A DNA stretch of 64,000 bases from Flavimarina sp. Hel_I_48 (GTDB lineage: Bacteria > Bacteroidota > Bacteroidia > Flavobacteriales > Flavobacteriaceae). The notes beneath the pieces are model-generated. The model did not search any database and had not been told where the DNA came from. It saw only the letters and a program-made list of their open reading frames with translations. Of the stretch, positions 45,105-53,731 are shown piece by piece. The first letter of the stretch is position 1, and each line of letters begins with the position of its first letter. The stretch covers positions 1 to 64,000 of the forward strand of contig NZ_JPOL01000003.1 in NCBI RefSeq assembly GCF_000733945.1. Direction: 5' to 3'. The position numbers were made by a program, and so were the translations under genes.

Positions 45105-45412
45105 ATGAATATATATAAAGAAACTTTTGGAGTTGATATCAGTACGGATTTCTTTGATGTTTATGGTAATGTTTGCGGTCATTCTCAATTTAAAAAGAGG
45201 AGCAGGGATTTAATTTATTTGTTAAGACAATAGCTTTAGATTTTCTGGTAGTTATGGAAGCTATCAGTTATTATCACTATTGACTAGCACAGTTTCCTTA
45301 TAAAACTGAAATTACCGTATTTGTGCTGAACCCTTTGGCGGTCAGGCATTTTATACAAATAAAACTGGCCAGGATAAAGACCGATAAGAGCGATTCCAAA
45401 GCTATCTGTAAT
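45105..45412 (+). pseudogene. IS110-family transposase, N-terminal fragment, inactivated
   Basis: The fragment starts with an ATG and reads YKETFGVDIS then FFDVYGNVCGHSQFK, stops at TAG (45231-45233), and resumes in another frame as LVVMEAISYYHY, a second stop (TGA 45281-45283), then LAQFPYKTEITVFVLNPLAV and FIQIKLARIKTDKSDSKAI to about 45412. This is the DEDD N-terminal half of an IS110 transposase: catalytic Asp in GVDIS, Glu in VMEA and Asp in KTDKSD are visible. The C-terminal Tnp_20 domain with its serine is absent. A frameshift and two stops show it is dead. Family recognition is strong. Confidence 0.85.
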
Positions 45413-45584
45413 TTTTTTAGACTTATTAAGTGCAAAGATCAATTCCTTTTTATTATCAAATAAATGTTCTGGAATTTCACTTTCCACAATTCCTTATATT
45501 CATTTATTTTGACTAACAACTTGTCAAATTTAATTGATTGTTCTTTGGTTAGATTTAATTCCATACGCTACTTAAATATTTGCT

Positions 45585-45625
45585 AAAAAATGGCTAAGAG
45601 TAACCTTACCCTTAGCCATTTTATA
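45585..45625. terminator. bidirectional terminator
   Basis: A 12-base-pair inverted repeat (AAAATGGCTAAG with CTTAGCCATTTT) separated by 12 bases has A/T runs on both sides. It sits ten bases beyond the stop of the 54-residue coiled-coil gene on the minus strand. Confidence 0.8.
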
Positions 45626-45634
45626 AACTACCTT

Positions 45635-45799
45635 TTATCCCCTTGATTTCTCGATCTCCCGGGCAACCTGGGTGGCATCCCATTTTTTTTGTTCACTTTT
45701 TTCGGGATCGCTTTCTTTCAGGTCTTCTGCTTCTTGCTTTAAATTTTCGTACTTTTTAAGGAGTTCGCGTACTTCAGAATCTGGTGTGTTACTTTGCAT
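45635..45799 (-). CDS. 54-residue charged coiled-coil protein
   Basis: A small gene with an ATG at 45799 and a TAA at 45635. The product opens MQSNTPDSEVRELLKKYENL and continues with a highly charged, Glu/Lys-rich helix (KQEAEDLKESDPEKSEQKK) to WDATQVAREIEKSRG. Heptad-like leucines suggest a short coiled coil; no membrane helix or signal peptide is present. Function is unknown. It lies 65 bases downstream of the amylase gene on the same strand and directly before a strong terminator, which supports it as a real last gene of that unit. Confidence 0.65.
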   Translation of the reverse strand: MQSNTPDSEVRELLKKYENLKQEAEDLKESDPEKSEQKKWDATQVAREIEKSRG

Positions 45800-45864
45800 A
45801 GTGTTTTTTTATTTGAAGATAAGCCAAAAACTGCAGAGCGCTTCGGCTTTAAGATTATTTACAA

Positions 45865-47532
45865 TTATATTTTTTCAAGTAAAACAAGCGTATTTGGCGT
45901 ATTTAAGGTGATTTTCTGATCTTTTACAACCGTTTCTGCGCCGCTATAGGTATCCCTTAGTTTCGTTCCTTCTGGAAAAACTGTGGCCGTTTTTAGCGTT
46001 TTTTCGCCTTTTGGCAAATCCAGTCCCACGAGCACATCGTCTGTATAGTTATCCTTTAAAAAGCTACGGTGAAAAACATACGGCTGCTGTGTGATCATTT
46101 TGTGCCTTCCGGCGCCAATTGCGGGGTGGTTTTTTCTAAAGCTGCCCAACTTCTGCCAGTGCTCTAAAATGTTTCGCGTAGCGGTAGCATCTATCGCATC
46201 CCAATTCATAAAAGAGCGCAATGTGGCATCACCTTCCGTGCCTGCAATGCTAAGGTTACGTGCAGTCTCGTCGCCGTAATAAACCTGTGAAAGCCCTGGG
46301 GTCAACAATAATTTTGTCCCGGTTTCATAGGGTTTTTCACGGTTTTTGTCAAAAGGGTCCCCGTCATCGTGGGAGGTTGCGTAGTTGAGCACGCTTTTCC
46401 CTTTTAAACTGCTGTGCAGGATGGAATCATATTTTGCAAACAGGGTCTCATAATCGCCCTGCGCATCATATTTAAACTGAAAGTTGATCAGGTCGTCAAA
46501 ACCGTGCGCATAATAATCTACCGCGACCTCGCCAAAATTGAATTCCCGCCCGCCATCAATACTATAATTATAGACTTCGCCAAGCATAAAAAAGTCGTTG
46601 TCGTCAAGCACTTTTGCTGCATTTGCCTTTTTCCAGTCTGCAAATGCGACCGCCGCCTGTTGTTTAAGAACGCTCCATGCGCCTTCATTGACATGCTTTG
46701 CGGTATCCACGCGGTAGGCATCAATTCCCAGTTCACGCACATAATCGGTCAACCATTTGACAAGGTAATTCGTAGGTGTTTTTTTGAGTCCGCTGCTGGA
46801 AAAAAACGTGTTTAATTCTTCCATTTCCTGTTTAAAACGGCCTTCTTTTTGCCATTTTTCGGCTAAAAAAGCCGGAATTTCAACTTCTTCTTCGCTATCA
46901 GTTTTAATATCGGGAAGGTTTGCCACAAGGGTACATGCTACCGTAGATTCGTAGCTTTCATAAGTACATTGCGGTTGCTGCCGGGCCCAGTTTTCACCCC
47001 AGAAAGGATCTTTTTCGGTTACGGGTCCCGTATGGTTGAGCACCACATCCATGACTATACGTATCCCGTGATCGTGCGCTGTTTGAACCAATTCTTCAAG
47101 CGCTGCGAAGGTGCCAAAGTTGGGGTCCAGCGCGGTCCAGTCTTTTGCCCAGTAGCCGTGATAGGCATAGGTATTGCCCGTCCCTTCGTCTACCGCGCCG
47201 TGAATTTGCTCTACTACCGGCGTGAACCATAATGCATTGATGCCCAGCTTGTCAAAATAACCTTCTTCTATTTTAGCGGTGATCCCTTTAATATCGCCTC
47301 CTTTAAAATCCCGAAGTACTGCGGTTTCCTGGTCACGTTCAAAGTTAAGATCGTTTGTGGTATCGCCATTGTTAAAGCGGTCTGTAAGAAGAAAGTAAAC
47401 GTTTGCGCCCTCCCATACAAAAGGGGTTTCGGTTTTGAATTCTGTTTGTTGTGGTGTCTCTTTGGTTTGTGTTTTGCATCCGCCAAGGGCAAAAATACCG
47501 GTGATCAGGATGATTTTAAATAGTTTGCACAT
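45865..47532 (-). CDS. GH13 alpha-amylase-family lipoprotein
   Basis: A 555-residue glycoside hydrolase of family 13. A lipoprotein signal ends in a lipobox (FALGGC, Cys at about residue 19). The (beta/alpha)8 barrel shows the four family regions: VMDVVLNHTGP (I, about 159-169), YRVDTAKHVN with the nucleophile Asp (II, near 272), LGEVYNY with the acid/base Glu (III, near 319), and NYATSHDDGDPFD with the third Asp (IV, near 395). The acidic WEGANVYFLLTDRFNNGD opening is typical of secreted bacterial amylases. It should hydrolyse alpha-glucans at the outer membrane or periplasm. No SusCD pair is adjacent, and exact specificity is unknown. Confidence 0.93.
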   Translation of the reverse strand: MCKLFKIILITGIFALGGCKTQTKETPQQTEFKTETPFVWEGANVYFLLTDRFNNGDTTNDLNFERDQETAVLRDFKGGDIKGITAKIEEGYFDKLGINALWFTPVVEQIHGAVDEGTGNTYAYHGYWAKDWTALDPNFGTFAALEELVQTAHDHGIRIVMDVVLNHTGPVTEKDPFWGENWARQQPQCTYESYESTVACTLVANLPDIKTDSEEEVEIPAFLAEKWQKEGRFKQEMEELNTFFSSSGLKKTPTNYLVKWLTDYVRELGIDAYRVDTAKHVNEGAWSVLKQQAAVAFADWKKANAAKVLDDNDFFMLGEVYNYSIDGGREFNFGEVAVDYYAHGFDDLINFQFKYDAQGDYETLFAKYDSILHSSLKGKSVLNYATSHDDGDPFDKNREKPYETGTKLLLTPGLSQVYYGDETARNLSIAGTEGDATLRSFMNWDAIDATATRNILEHWQKLGSFRKNHPAIGAGRHKMITQQPYVFHRSFLKDNYTDDVLVGLDLPKGEKTLKTATVFPEGTKLRDTYSGAETVVKDQKITLNTPNTLVLLEKI

Positions 47533-47670
47533 GTGCTATAGGTTTAATTTTTCTTCGGAATTTTATTTTGTCCGAAAATAATCTTTTTCTCACAAATTTC
47601 ACTTACAACACGCCCACGTGACCTTTTTTATTCTGGGCGTTAACCGTACTTTTGCCACTTATAAAGGAGC

Positions 47671-48573
47671 ATGATAAAAGTAAAAGCATGGATTTCCGCG
47701 GCGCGCCTGCGCACACTTCCGCTTTCCGTGTCCGGGATCATAACCGGTAGCGCAATGGCACAGGCGGCCGGTTTTTTTCAATGGGATATAGGTATCCTGG
47801 CGTTGCTGACAACCCTGGGTTTTCAAATACTTTCCAACTTTGCAAATGATTATGGCGACGGGGTAAAAGGTACTGATAATCACGAGCGCGTAGGCCCCAT
47901 GCGCGCGATGCAGAGCGGACTTCTTACCGCTACCGATCTTAAACGCGGTATGATTTTTACCATTCTGGTCACTTTATTGCTTGCGCTGGCCCTTATATAT
48001 ACCGCTTTTGGCAGTAAAAACTTTCTGGTTTCGCTCATCTTTTTTGTTTTGGGCATCGGTGCGATTCTGGCCGCGGTAAAATATACGGTGGGGCGTAGTG
48101 CGTATGGCTATCGCGGGCTTGGGGATATTTTTGTCTTTTTGTTTTTTGGCTTGCTTGCCGTTGTCGGAAGTTATTTTCTTTACGTGGAACAGTTGAACGG
48201 ACTCGTTTTTTTACCGGCGATCGCCATTGGTTTGTGGAGCACTGCGGTGCTCAATCTAAATAATATGCGCGATCGTATTCCAGATGCGCGCGCCAATAAA
48301 AATACACTGGCCGTTTATTTAGGGGAGAAAAAGGCAAAAATCTATCATATTTCGCTAATTTTGATCGGTTTTTTGGCTGTTTTGCTCTATTTTTTGATTT
48401 CAAAGGATTGGTTCTGGGCCGGTATTTCATGTATCGTTTTTATTCCTTTTGCCTTGCATTCGAGTACGGTGATCAAAAATGAGAGCCCCGCATTATTGGA
48501 TCCCGAACTTAAAAAAGTTGCCCTGACTACTTTTTTCTTTTCGGTGCTATTTGCTTTGGGCTATCTCTTTTAA
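47671..48573 (+). CDS. menA: 1,4-dihydroxy-2-naphthoate polyprenyltransferase
   Basis: A 300-residue membrane enzyme that attaches the isoprenoid tail to dihydroxynaphthoate in menaquinone synthesis. About eight transmembrane helices are visible. The two prenyl-diphosphate sites are NFANDYGDGVKGTDN (about residues 57-71) and LNLNNMRDRIPDARANKNT (about 193-211), both aspartate-rich as required. The gene diverges from the amylase. The menC and menE genes lie downstream on the same strand after a 500-base repeat-containing gap. Confidence 0.94.
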   Translation: MIKVKAWISAARLRTLPLSVSGIITGSAMAQAAGFFQWDIGILALLTTLGFQILSNFANDYGDGVKGTDNHERVGPMRAMQSGLLTATDLKRGMIFTILVTLLLALALIYTAFGSKNFLVSLIFFVLGIGAILAAVKYTVGRSAYGYRGLGDIFVFLFFGLLAVVGSYFLYVEQLNGLVFLPAIAIGLWSTAVLNLNNMRDRIPDARANKNTLAVYLGEKKAKIYHISLILIGFLAVLLYFLISKDWFWAGISCIVFIPFALHSSTVIKNESPALLDPELKKVALTTFFFSVLFALGYLF

Positions 48574-48818
48574 AAAGCGTAAAAATGGTATAATGTAAAA
48601 TGTAGCATGTATATTGAAAAATAATGGTAAGCATTTCAATATCAATTAGATAGAAATTAAATATTGTACAATCGTATTTGTCTTTCCATTGTTAGTTTTT
48701 AGCATGATTTTGAGTAGATTGAATGCGCTTAATCTGTTTCTTAGCGTACCAAAGACTTAAATAGAATAAGCTGAAATTAGGGCAGTATAAAACTAAAAAC
48801 TATGATTTGAATCAAATC

Positions 48819-48930
48819 TTGCGTTAGGGATTGAAGAGAATTTTCTGCCCTTACCGGGAGGAAGCCTTTTTGTGAGGCACGAGTAAAAAGATTGCAACGT
48901 AAAGCCCGGCCCGTAGGGAAACGCCCAAAA
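48819..48930 (+). repeat. dispersed repeat, long copy A
   Basis: The copy starts TTGCGTTAGGGATTGAAG, has CCTTTTTGT and AGGCACG in the middle, and ends GATTGCAACGTAAAGCCCG followed by a GTAGGGAAACGCCCAAAA-like block. A minus-strand copy at 55182-55272 shares all these blocks in the same order; this one carries about 22 extra bases in the middle. It is non-coding. Confidence 0.85.
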
Positions 48931-48956
48931 CATCCCTCAAAATAAAATAAATAATC

Positions 48957-49007
48957 GCATTAGAGATTGCAGCGTAAAGCCCGACCCGTAGGGAAACGTC
49001 CCAAACA
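48957..49007 (+). repeat. dispersed repeat, short copy A'
   Basis: This copy has the ends of the family (GCATTAGAGATTGCAGCG and AAAGCCCGACCCGTAGGGAA) without the middle section. It begins 26 bases after copy A in the same orientation, so the two form a tandem pair. Confidence 0.8.
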
Positions 49008-49071
49008 GCAGCGTATTTAAATAGGGTGATATAGTAAGCCTGGTGAGGTATAAAAAATAGTATAAAAATTA

Positions 49072-50112
49072 ATGGTTTTGAAAGCTTCCTATAAAAAATA
49101 CATTCTCGATTTTAAACGTCCCAGCGGAACCTCACGTGGGGTTCTTACCCAAAAGGAAACCTGGTTTATCAAGATCGAGGAAAATGGTAAAACGGGATAC
49201 GGAGAATGCGGGATTTTACGCGGACTCAGTATGGATGACCGGCCAGATTATGAGGAAAAACTTTCCTGGGCCTGTACACATATAGACCGCGGTTTAACCG
49301 ATTTATATTCAGAATTGACCGATTTCCCCAGTATTCAATTTGGTCTGGAAATGGCTTTTTTATCGCTGGAAGCTGACAATCCTTTTGTTTTATTTCCCTC
49401 AGCATTTACGCGAGGGGAAGAGGGGATTGCCATCAACGGACTCATATGGATGGGAGAATCTGCTTTTATGCAGGAACAGATCACCGAAAAGCTGGCTGCT
49501 GGTTTTGATTGTATAAAAATGAAAATAGGCGCCATTGACTTTGATGCCGAAATAGATTTACTGAAAGGCATCCGCAATCAGTTTTCCACGGAAAAAATCA
49601 CCCTGCGTGTTGATGCAAATGGCGCTTTTGCCCCAGAAAATGCGCTTCAAAAACTAAAAATCTTGGCAGATTTAGGATTGCATTCCATAGAACAACCTAT
49701 AAAACAAAAACAGATCGAAGCGATGGCGCAGCTTTGTAAGCATACGCCACTTCCCATTGCCCTAGACGAGGAACTTATAGGCATTACAGAATTTACTGAG
49801 AAAAAGGCTTTGTTAGAGTGTATAAAACCGCAATATATCATCCTAAAACCGAGTTTAATTGGTGGTTTTCGCGGTAGCGAAGAATGGATCTCCATCGCCG
49901 AAGATCTGGGCATAGGTTGGTGGATCACATCTGCGCTTGAAAGTAATATGGGACTTAACGCCATCGCGCAGTTTACACATACTAAAAAAACCACGATCCC
50001 GCAGGGATTGGGCACCGGCGGGTTGTTTGCAAATAACGTATCTTCGCCTTTAACTATCAACAATGGCCAGCTTTTTTACGATGCGCAGGCATCCTGGTCC
50101 TTTCAATTTTAA
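49072..50112 (+). CDS. menC: o-succinylbenzoate synthase (enolase superfamily)
   Basis: A 346-residue enzyme that dehydrates SHCHC to o-succinylbenzoate in menaquinone synthesis. It has the enolase-superfamily barrel: the lysine pair in FDCIKMKIG (about residues 145-153), and metal ligands in LRVDANGAF (Asp near 184), LHSIEQPI (Glu near 210) and IALDEELI (Asp near 234), then KPSLIGGF with the second catalytic lysine. Dipeptide epimerases are close relatives, but the menE gene two positions downstream and nearby menA support MenC. It ends three bases before the CPBP protease gene. Confidence 0.92.
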   Translation: MVLKASYKKYILDFKRPSGTSRGVLTQKETWFIKIEENGKTGYGECGILRGLSMDDRPDYEEKLSWACTHIDRGLTDLYSELTDFPSIQFGLEMAFLSLEADNPFVLFPSAFTRGEEGIAINGLIWMGESAFMQEQITEKLAAGFDCIKMKIGAIDFDAEIDLLKGIRNQFSTEKITLRVDANGAFAPENALQKLKILADLGLHSIEQPIKQKQIEAMAQLCKHTPLPIALDEELIGITEFTEKKALLECIKPQYIILKPSLIGGFRGSEEWISIAEDLGIGWWITSALESNMGLNAIAQFTHTKKTTIPQGLGTGGLFANNVSSPLTINNGQLFYDAQASWSFQF

Positions 50113-50115
50113 TTT

Positions 50116-51099
50116 ATGTTCATAGCGCAGGCTTATAGGGGGAAAAACGAATTCTGGAGATACCTTATCGGGTCTTTGGTCATAGGTGGTGCGGCAGTTA
50201 TAGGCCAACTGTTTTTTGTCGTGGCAATTGCAGTAAAAGTTGGTTTTAACGAAAATGGAAATTGGGACCCTCAGAACCTTTCAAAATTAAGTTCATTTTC
50301 CGAAACGGATTTTATGCACGTTTTTGATTCTAACGTGACCCTGCTCTTGTTGCTATCCAGTTTTGCCCTTGGTTTTTGCGCGCTGCTTCTGGTGATAAAA
50401 CATTTTCACCATTTAAAATTGATGGATGTTACCACCACGCGTCCCAAATTTGACTGGGGGCGCGCTTTTTTTGCCTTTGGTATGATTGCGGTTTTCACGA
50501 TTGTTACCACCGCTATTGATTATTATTTCAGTCCAGAAGATTATCAGCTCAACTTTCAGTTGGTTCCCTTTCTCATTTTATGCGTTATTGCCATCCTTTT
50601 GATCCCTATACAGACCAGTCTGGAAGAATATATATTCAGGGGATATTTAATGCAGGGATTTGGGATTTTGGCAAAGAACAAATGGTTTCCATTGCTGATG
50701 ACTTCGGTGATATTTGGCGGAATGCACCTTTTTAATCCTGAAGTAGCCAAGCTGGGCTATATCATCATGGTCTACTATATAGGTACGGGTTTTCTACTGG
50801 GCATCATGACCTTAATGGATGAGGGTATGGAACTTTCCCTGGGTTTTCACGCGGGTAATAACCTAATTGCAGCGCTGCTTGTAACTGCGGACTGGACGGC
50901 ATTTCAAACAGAATCTATCTTAAAAGATATCTCAGTTCCTTCTGCTGGTTTTGATATTCTTATCCCGGTTCTCATTATTTATCCTATTTTCTTAAGTATA
51001 TTAGCATACCGTTATAAATGGACGGGCTGGCGCGAGAAATTGCTGGGCAATGTAGAAGAACCGGTAAATAACAATGCAGATCCATTGATCACCGAATAA
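50116..51099 (+). CDS. CPBP-family intramembrane metalloprotease
   Basis: A 327-residue membrane protein with about eight helices. The CPBP (Abi) signature is complete: EEYIFRGYLMQGFG with the glutamate pair and arginine (about residues 171-184), MHLFNPEV with the first histidine (about 204-211), and GFHAGNNLIAAL with the second (about 249-260). Relatives cleave CAAX-type proteins or transmembrane substrates. It sits between menC and menE with very short gaps, but a link to menaquinone synthesis is only positional. Confidence 0.9.
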   Translation: MFIAQAYRGKNEFWRYLIGSLVIGGAAVIGQLFFVVAIAVKVGFNENGNWDPQNLSKLSSFSETDFMHVFDSNVTLLLLLSSFALGFCALLLVIKHFHHLKLMDVTTTRPKFDWGRAFFAFGMIAVFTIVTTAIDYYFSPEDYQLNFQLVPFLILCVIAILLIPIQTSLEEYIFRGYLMQGFGILAKNKWFPLLMTSVIFGGMHLFNPEVAKLGYIIMVYYIGTGFLLGIMTLMDEGMELSLGFHAGNNLIAALLVTADWTAFQTESILKDISVPSAGFDILIPVLIIYPIFLSILAYRYKWTGWREKLLGNVEEPVNNNADPLITE

Positions 51100-51110
51100 A
51101 AATAGGAGGG

Positions 51111-52193
51111 ATGGCAAAATTAAGAGTACACCCCGATTTTCATCTAAATGGAAACCCGCTCAAGGTTTCAGAACTTAAAAAAGTTGCCGTTGATTTCGTA
51201 GAAACCGGTGAGCAACACGAGGAAGAAGTTGGTCATTTCTTATTGTCCTGGCTTGACGATAAAAAATATGTGCTTGTAAATACTTCCGGTTCTACCGGAA
51301 ATCCCAAAGAAATACGTCTGCTCAAAAAGCATATGGTAAACAGTGCGAAGGCCACTGCCAAACGCCTTAAACTTCCCGAAAAAACAACTGCGTTACTTTG
51401 CTTGCCTTCCCGCTACATTGGCGGTAAAATGATGCTTGTGCGGGCAATGGTTCTAGGATGGAAAATTGATCTGGTACCGCCAAAATCCAATCCGCTGGAT
51501 GCCGTTTTTAAGCGATATGACTTTTGTGCCATGATCCCATTTCAGCTGGATAACAGCATCAACAGATTGCATTTAGTGTCAAAACTGATCATAGGAGGCG
51601 GTGTATTTTCCGAAGCGCTTAAAAATAAGGTTCAGGACATTGATACAAAAATATTTGAGACCTACGGCATGACCGAAACTATTTCCCATATAGCCATACG
51701 CCGGGTCAATGCCAATAATGAGAACAGTAATTCCGTTAGGCCGTTCAAGGCTTTGAAAAATGTTAGTTTTGCCAGTGATTCGCGGGGTTGCCTGGTCATA
51801 AAAGCACCCAAAGTGAGTACAGATCCCGTGATCACAAATGATGTGGTAGAACTCCTTTCCTATAAGAAATTCCTTTTGCTGGGGCGCATTGATAATGTGG
51901 TGAACAGCGGGGGCATAAAACTATATCCAGAGCATATTGAGACAAAACTTTCGCCACAGATAGAAGTCCCTTTTTTCCTGGCCGGCGAGCCTGACATTGC
52001 GCTGGGGGAAAAATTGATCCTGGTTATTGAAAGTGAGGCCATTGACGGTGTAGCCCTTGATTTTGCCATGCTGGATAAATATGAGATTCCCAAAGCCGTT
52101 TATTTTATCCCTAATTTTGAACGCACCGGGAATGGAAAGCTGAGAAGGGGAGCCACGTTGAAAAAACTGAACAGCGCCGCAACTTCCAAATAG
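51111..52193 (+). CDS. menE: o-succinylbenzoate-CoA ligase
   Basis: A 360-residue AMP-forming ligase that couples o-succinylbenzoate to CoA. The P-loop motif LVNTSGSTGNPKEIRLLKK (about residues 55-73), the FETYGMTETISHIAIR motif (about 182-197), LLGRIDNVVNSGGIKL (about 249-264) and the C-terminal lysine in RTGNGKLRRG (about 341-350) are present. At 360 residues it is shorter than the 450-500 of typical MenE because the N-terminal part is reduced; this compact form is usual in Bacteroidota. It follows the CPBP protease gene by 11 bases. Confidence 0.9.
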   Translation: MAKLRVHPDFHLNGNPLKVSELKKVAVDFVETGEQHEEEVGHFLLSWLDDKKYVLVNTSGSTGNPKEIRLLKKHMVNSAKATAKRLKLPEKTTALLCLPSRYIGGKMMLVRAMVLGWKIDLVPPKSNPLDAVFKRYDFCAMIPFQLDNSINRLHLVSKLIIGGGVFSEALKNKVQDIDTKIFETYGMTETISHIAIRRVNANNENSNSVRPFKALKNVSFASDSRGCLVIKAPKVSTDPVITNDVVELLSYKKFLLLGRIDNVVNSGGIKLYPEHIETKLSPQIEVPFFLAGEPDIALGEKLILVIESEAIDGVALDFAMLDKYEIPKAVYFIPNFERTGNGKLRRGATLKKLNSAATSK

Positions 52194-52295
52194 GCTGAAT
52201 TTTAGCATATTGCAAATAGCGGTATAAAATTTGTTCCCTCAAAGAAGAATTATAAAGAACTTGAATTCTTAATATTGCAACAAAATAAACCAACG

Positions 52296-52772
52296 ATGAA
52301 AAAATACTTAGTTTTAATACTATTCAGTGTGCTGGCCATTAGTGAATTACAGGCGCAGTACGGCGGTTACGGCCGTGGTGGTTATGGCAACGGTTACGGT
52401 AGGGGAGGCTATGGAAGTCAACGATCTTCCATACCAAGTGCGGGTCCCACCCAGGCAGAACCGGAAGAGGTAAAACCTTCTGATATTGTTGAGGAGCGCC
52501 TGCCAGATTATCAAGCTGAATTCAATCTTGATGCGTTTAAACTGGAAGTATTGCGCAACATTCTTGAAGATTATTATGCCACTCTTATTGCGCTTCAAAA
52601 GGATAAAACGATGGATGCGGAAAGTATGCGCAAAAGCTATGAAAGCGAGCAGAAAGATCTCAAAGCAAGCCTGACCGGTATACTGAGTAAAGAAGATGTT
52701 GAAAAACTGGTAGCGATGGATTTTAGCCCCAAAGCGGTCAAAAAACGTAAAAAAGCCAGGGAAAACGAATAA
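52296..52772 (+). CDS. exported protein with Gly/Tyr/Arg repeat and helical C-terminus
   Basis: A 158-residue exported protein with no named family recognised. A signal peptide (about residues 1-21, ending LQAQ) is followed by a low-complexity stretch of GGYGRGGYGNGYGRGGYG type (about 22-42), then a proline/glutamate linker and a charged helical region (FNLDAFKLEVLRNILEDYYATL onward, to SPKAVKKRKKARENE). I start at the ATG at 52296; a TTG at 52275 is in frame but would put seven polar residues ahead of the signal. The helical part resembles small Bacteroidota proteins found near stress genes. Role unknown. Confidence 0.72.
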   Translation: MKKYLVLILFSVLAISELQAQYGGYGRGGYGNGYGRGGYGSQRSSIPSAGPTQAEPEEVKPSDIVEERLPDYQAEFNLDAFKLEVLRNILEDYYATLIALQKDKTMDAESMRKSYESEQKDLKASLTGILSKEDVEKLVAMDFSPKAVKKRKKARENE

Positions 52773-52828
52773 AAACAAAGCGTTTTTGAGCGTTTTTACA
52801 AGATTTATATTTGCTGATAGCAGCTTTT

Positions 52829-52864
52829 AAAATTCATTTTTTGCAAAAAAAAATGAATTTTTTT
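52829..52864. terminator. AT-rich bidirectional terminator
   Basis: A 14-base-pair inverted repeat (AAAATTCATTTTTT with AAAAAATGAATTTT, five-base loop) is followed by a T-run. It lies between the convergent Gly-rich protein gene and the PepSY gene, touching the latter's stop codon. Confidence 0.7.
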
Positions 52865-53438
52865 AATTTCTGGCTGCGTTCTTCATACGTTTTGGGCCAT
52901 ACCATAGCCAGAAACCGGTAAGGGAAAAGAGGAGGAGGGCAATACCCATCATAGTGGTGTAGGTTACTTTGATAAAACCGTTTGAGATGTTGAAATAATC
53001 GTCTAAAATAGAGCCATCATGTACTCTTTCAATAAAATCAGAACGGCGGATACCTATTTGTAAAACCTTTCCCGTGGCGCCGTCCAGTTGAATACTATTG
53101 AGATGTTCGGCAAAAATAAACTTGACGATCCCTTTTTCCTTACGTACATCAATGCGATCCAGACTAAGCGATAAATTATCGTCCACAGAATCATGAAGAA
53201 CCTGAAAAGCTCTTTCCTCCAACTCCTGGAGGGGTAACCATTCTGCTAATTCAGTAGATGTTCCTTTTGTCGTGGCGGGCAATAATACACCGTTGCTATG
53301 TTTTTTCCATCCCAGCAATATGCCAGATACCGAAATGACGATAAAAAAGACAAAAAGCAAAATACCCATGATACGATGAACCTTGCGCGTTGTCCTCAAA
53401 AACTTAGCTTGTTTTTTTCTAGAAGTTGGTTCCGTCAT
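52863..53438 (-). CDS. PepSY-associated membrane protein
   Basis: A 191-residue membrane protein. One helix near the N-terminus (IMGILLFVFFIVISVSGILLGW, about residues 23-44) and one near the C-terminus (MGIALLLFSLTGFWLWYGPKR, about 163-183) enclose a soluble PepSY-like domain with LDGATGKVLQIGIRRSDFIERVHDGS. This is the compact PepSY-TM architecture, related to membrane iron/haem reductases, but lacks enough helices to be a full reductase. Function is unknown. It is transcribed alone, 293 bases from the divergent M24 peptidase gene. Confidence 0.85.
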   Translation of the reverse strand: MTEPTSRKKQAKFLRTTRKVHRIMGILLFVFFIVISVSGILLGWKKHSNGVLLPATTKGTSTELAEWLPLQELEERAFQVLHDSVDDNLSLSLDRIDVRKEKGIVKFIFAEHLNSIQLDGATGKVLQIGIRRSDFIERVHDGSILDDYFNISNGFIKVTYTTMMGIALLLFSLTGFWLWYGPKRMKNAARN

Positions 53439-53731
53439 ATCAATAGGTTCTGAAATGCTCGTTGGGATTCTTTAAAACAGGTAGCACGAAATGCATTATT
53501 CCGCAAAGGCTCAAAAATAGAAAAAATTGTGGTCTGACTTATGCATAGTGAAATAATAACTTCCAACTTTAAACAACCTATAAAAGTATTGGATTTCTTC
53601 TTATTCTTTACAGAGAGGGGGACAGGTAGCAGATTTTGCAAATTTTTTCTAAAAATCAATGAACAATATATGCTGTAGATCGCTTGTTTTAGACCAATTT
53701 TAGGTAGTTTTAAGCGTTTTAATACTACTTT

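Larger units (their letters stand above)
48574..49071. other. 498-base intergenic region holding repeat copies
   Basis: The region between menA and menC contains one long and one short copy of a dispersed repeat (see the repeat entries). Outside them it is AT-rich and holds no gene. Confidence 0.6.

Noticed and set aside
45284..45487. 67-codon minus-strand frame as a gene
   Set aside because: Its C-terminal two thirds are antisense to clear IS110 transposase sequence. Only the part beyond 45413 might be real and is listed as a finding.
48819..49007. CRISPR-like tandem repeat
   Set aside because: Only two unequal copies with no regular spacer or cas genes; an inverted copy 6 kb away shows it is a dispersed repeat.
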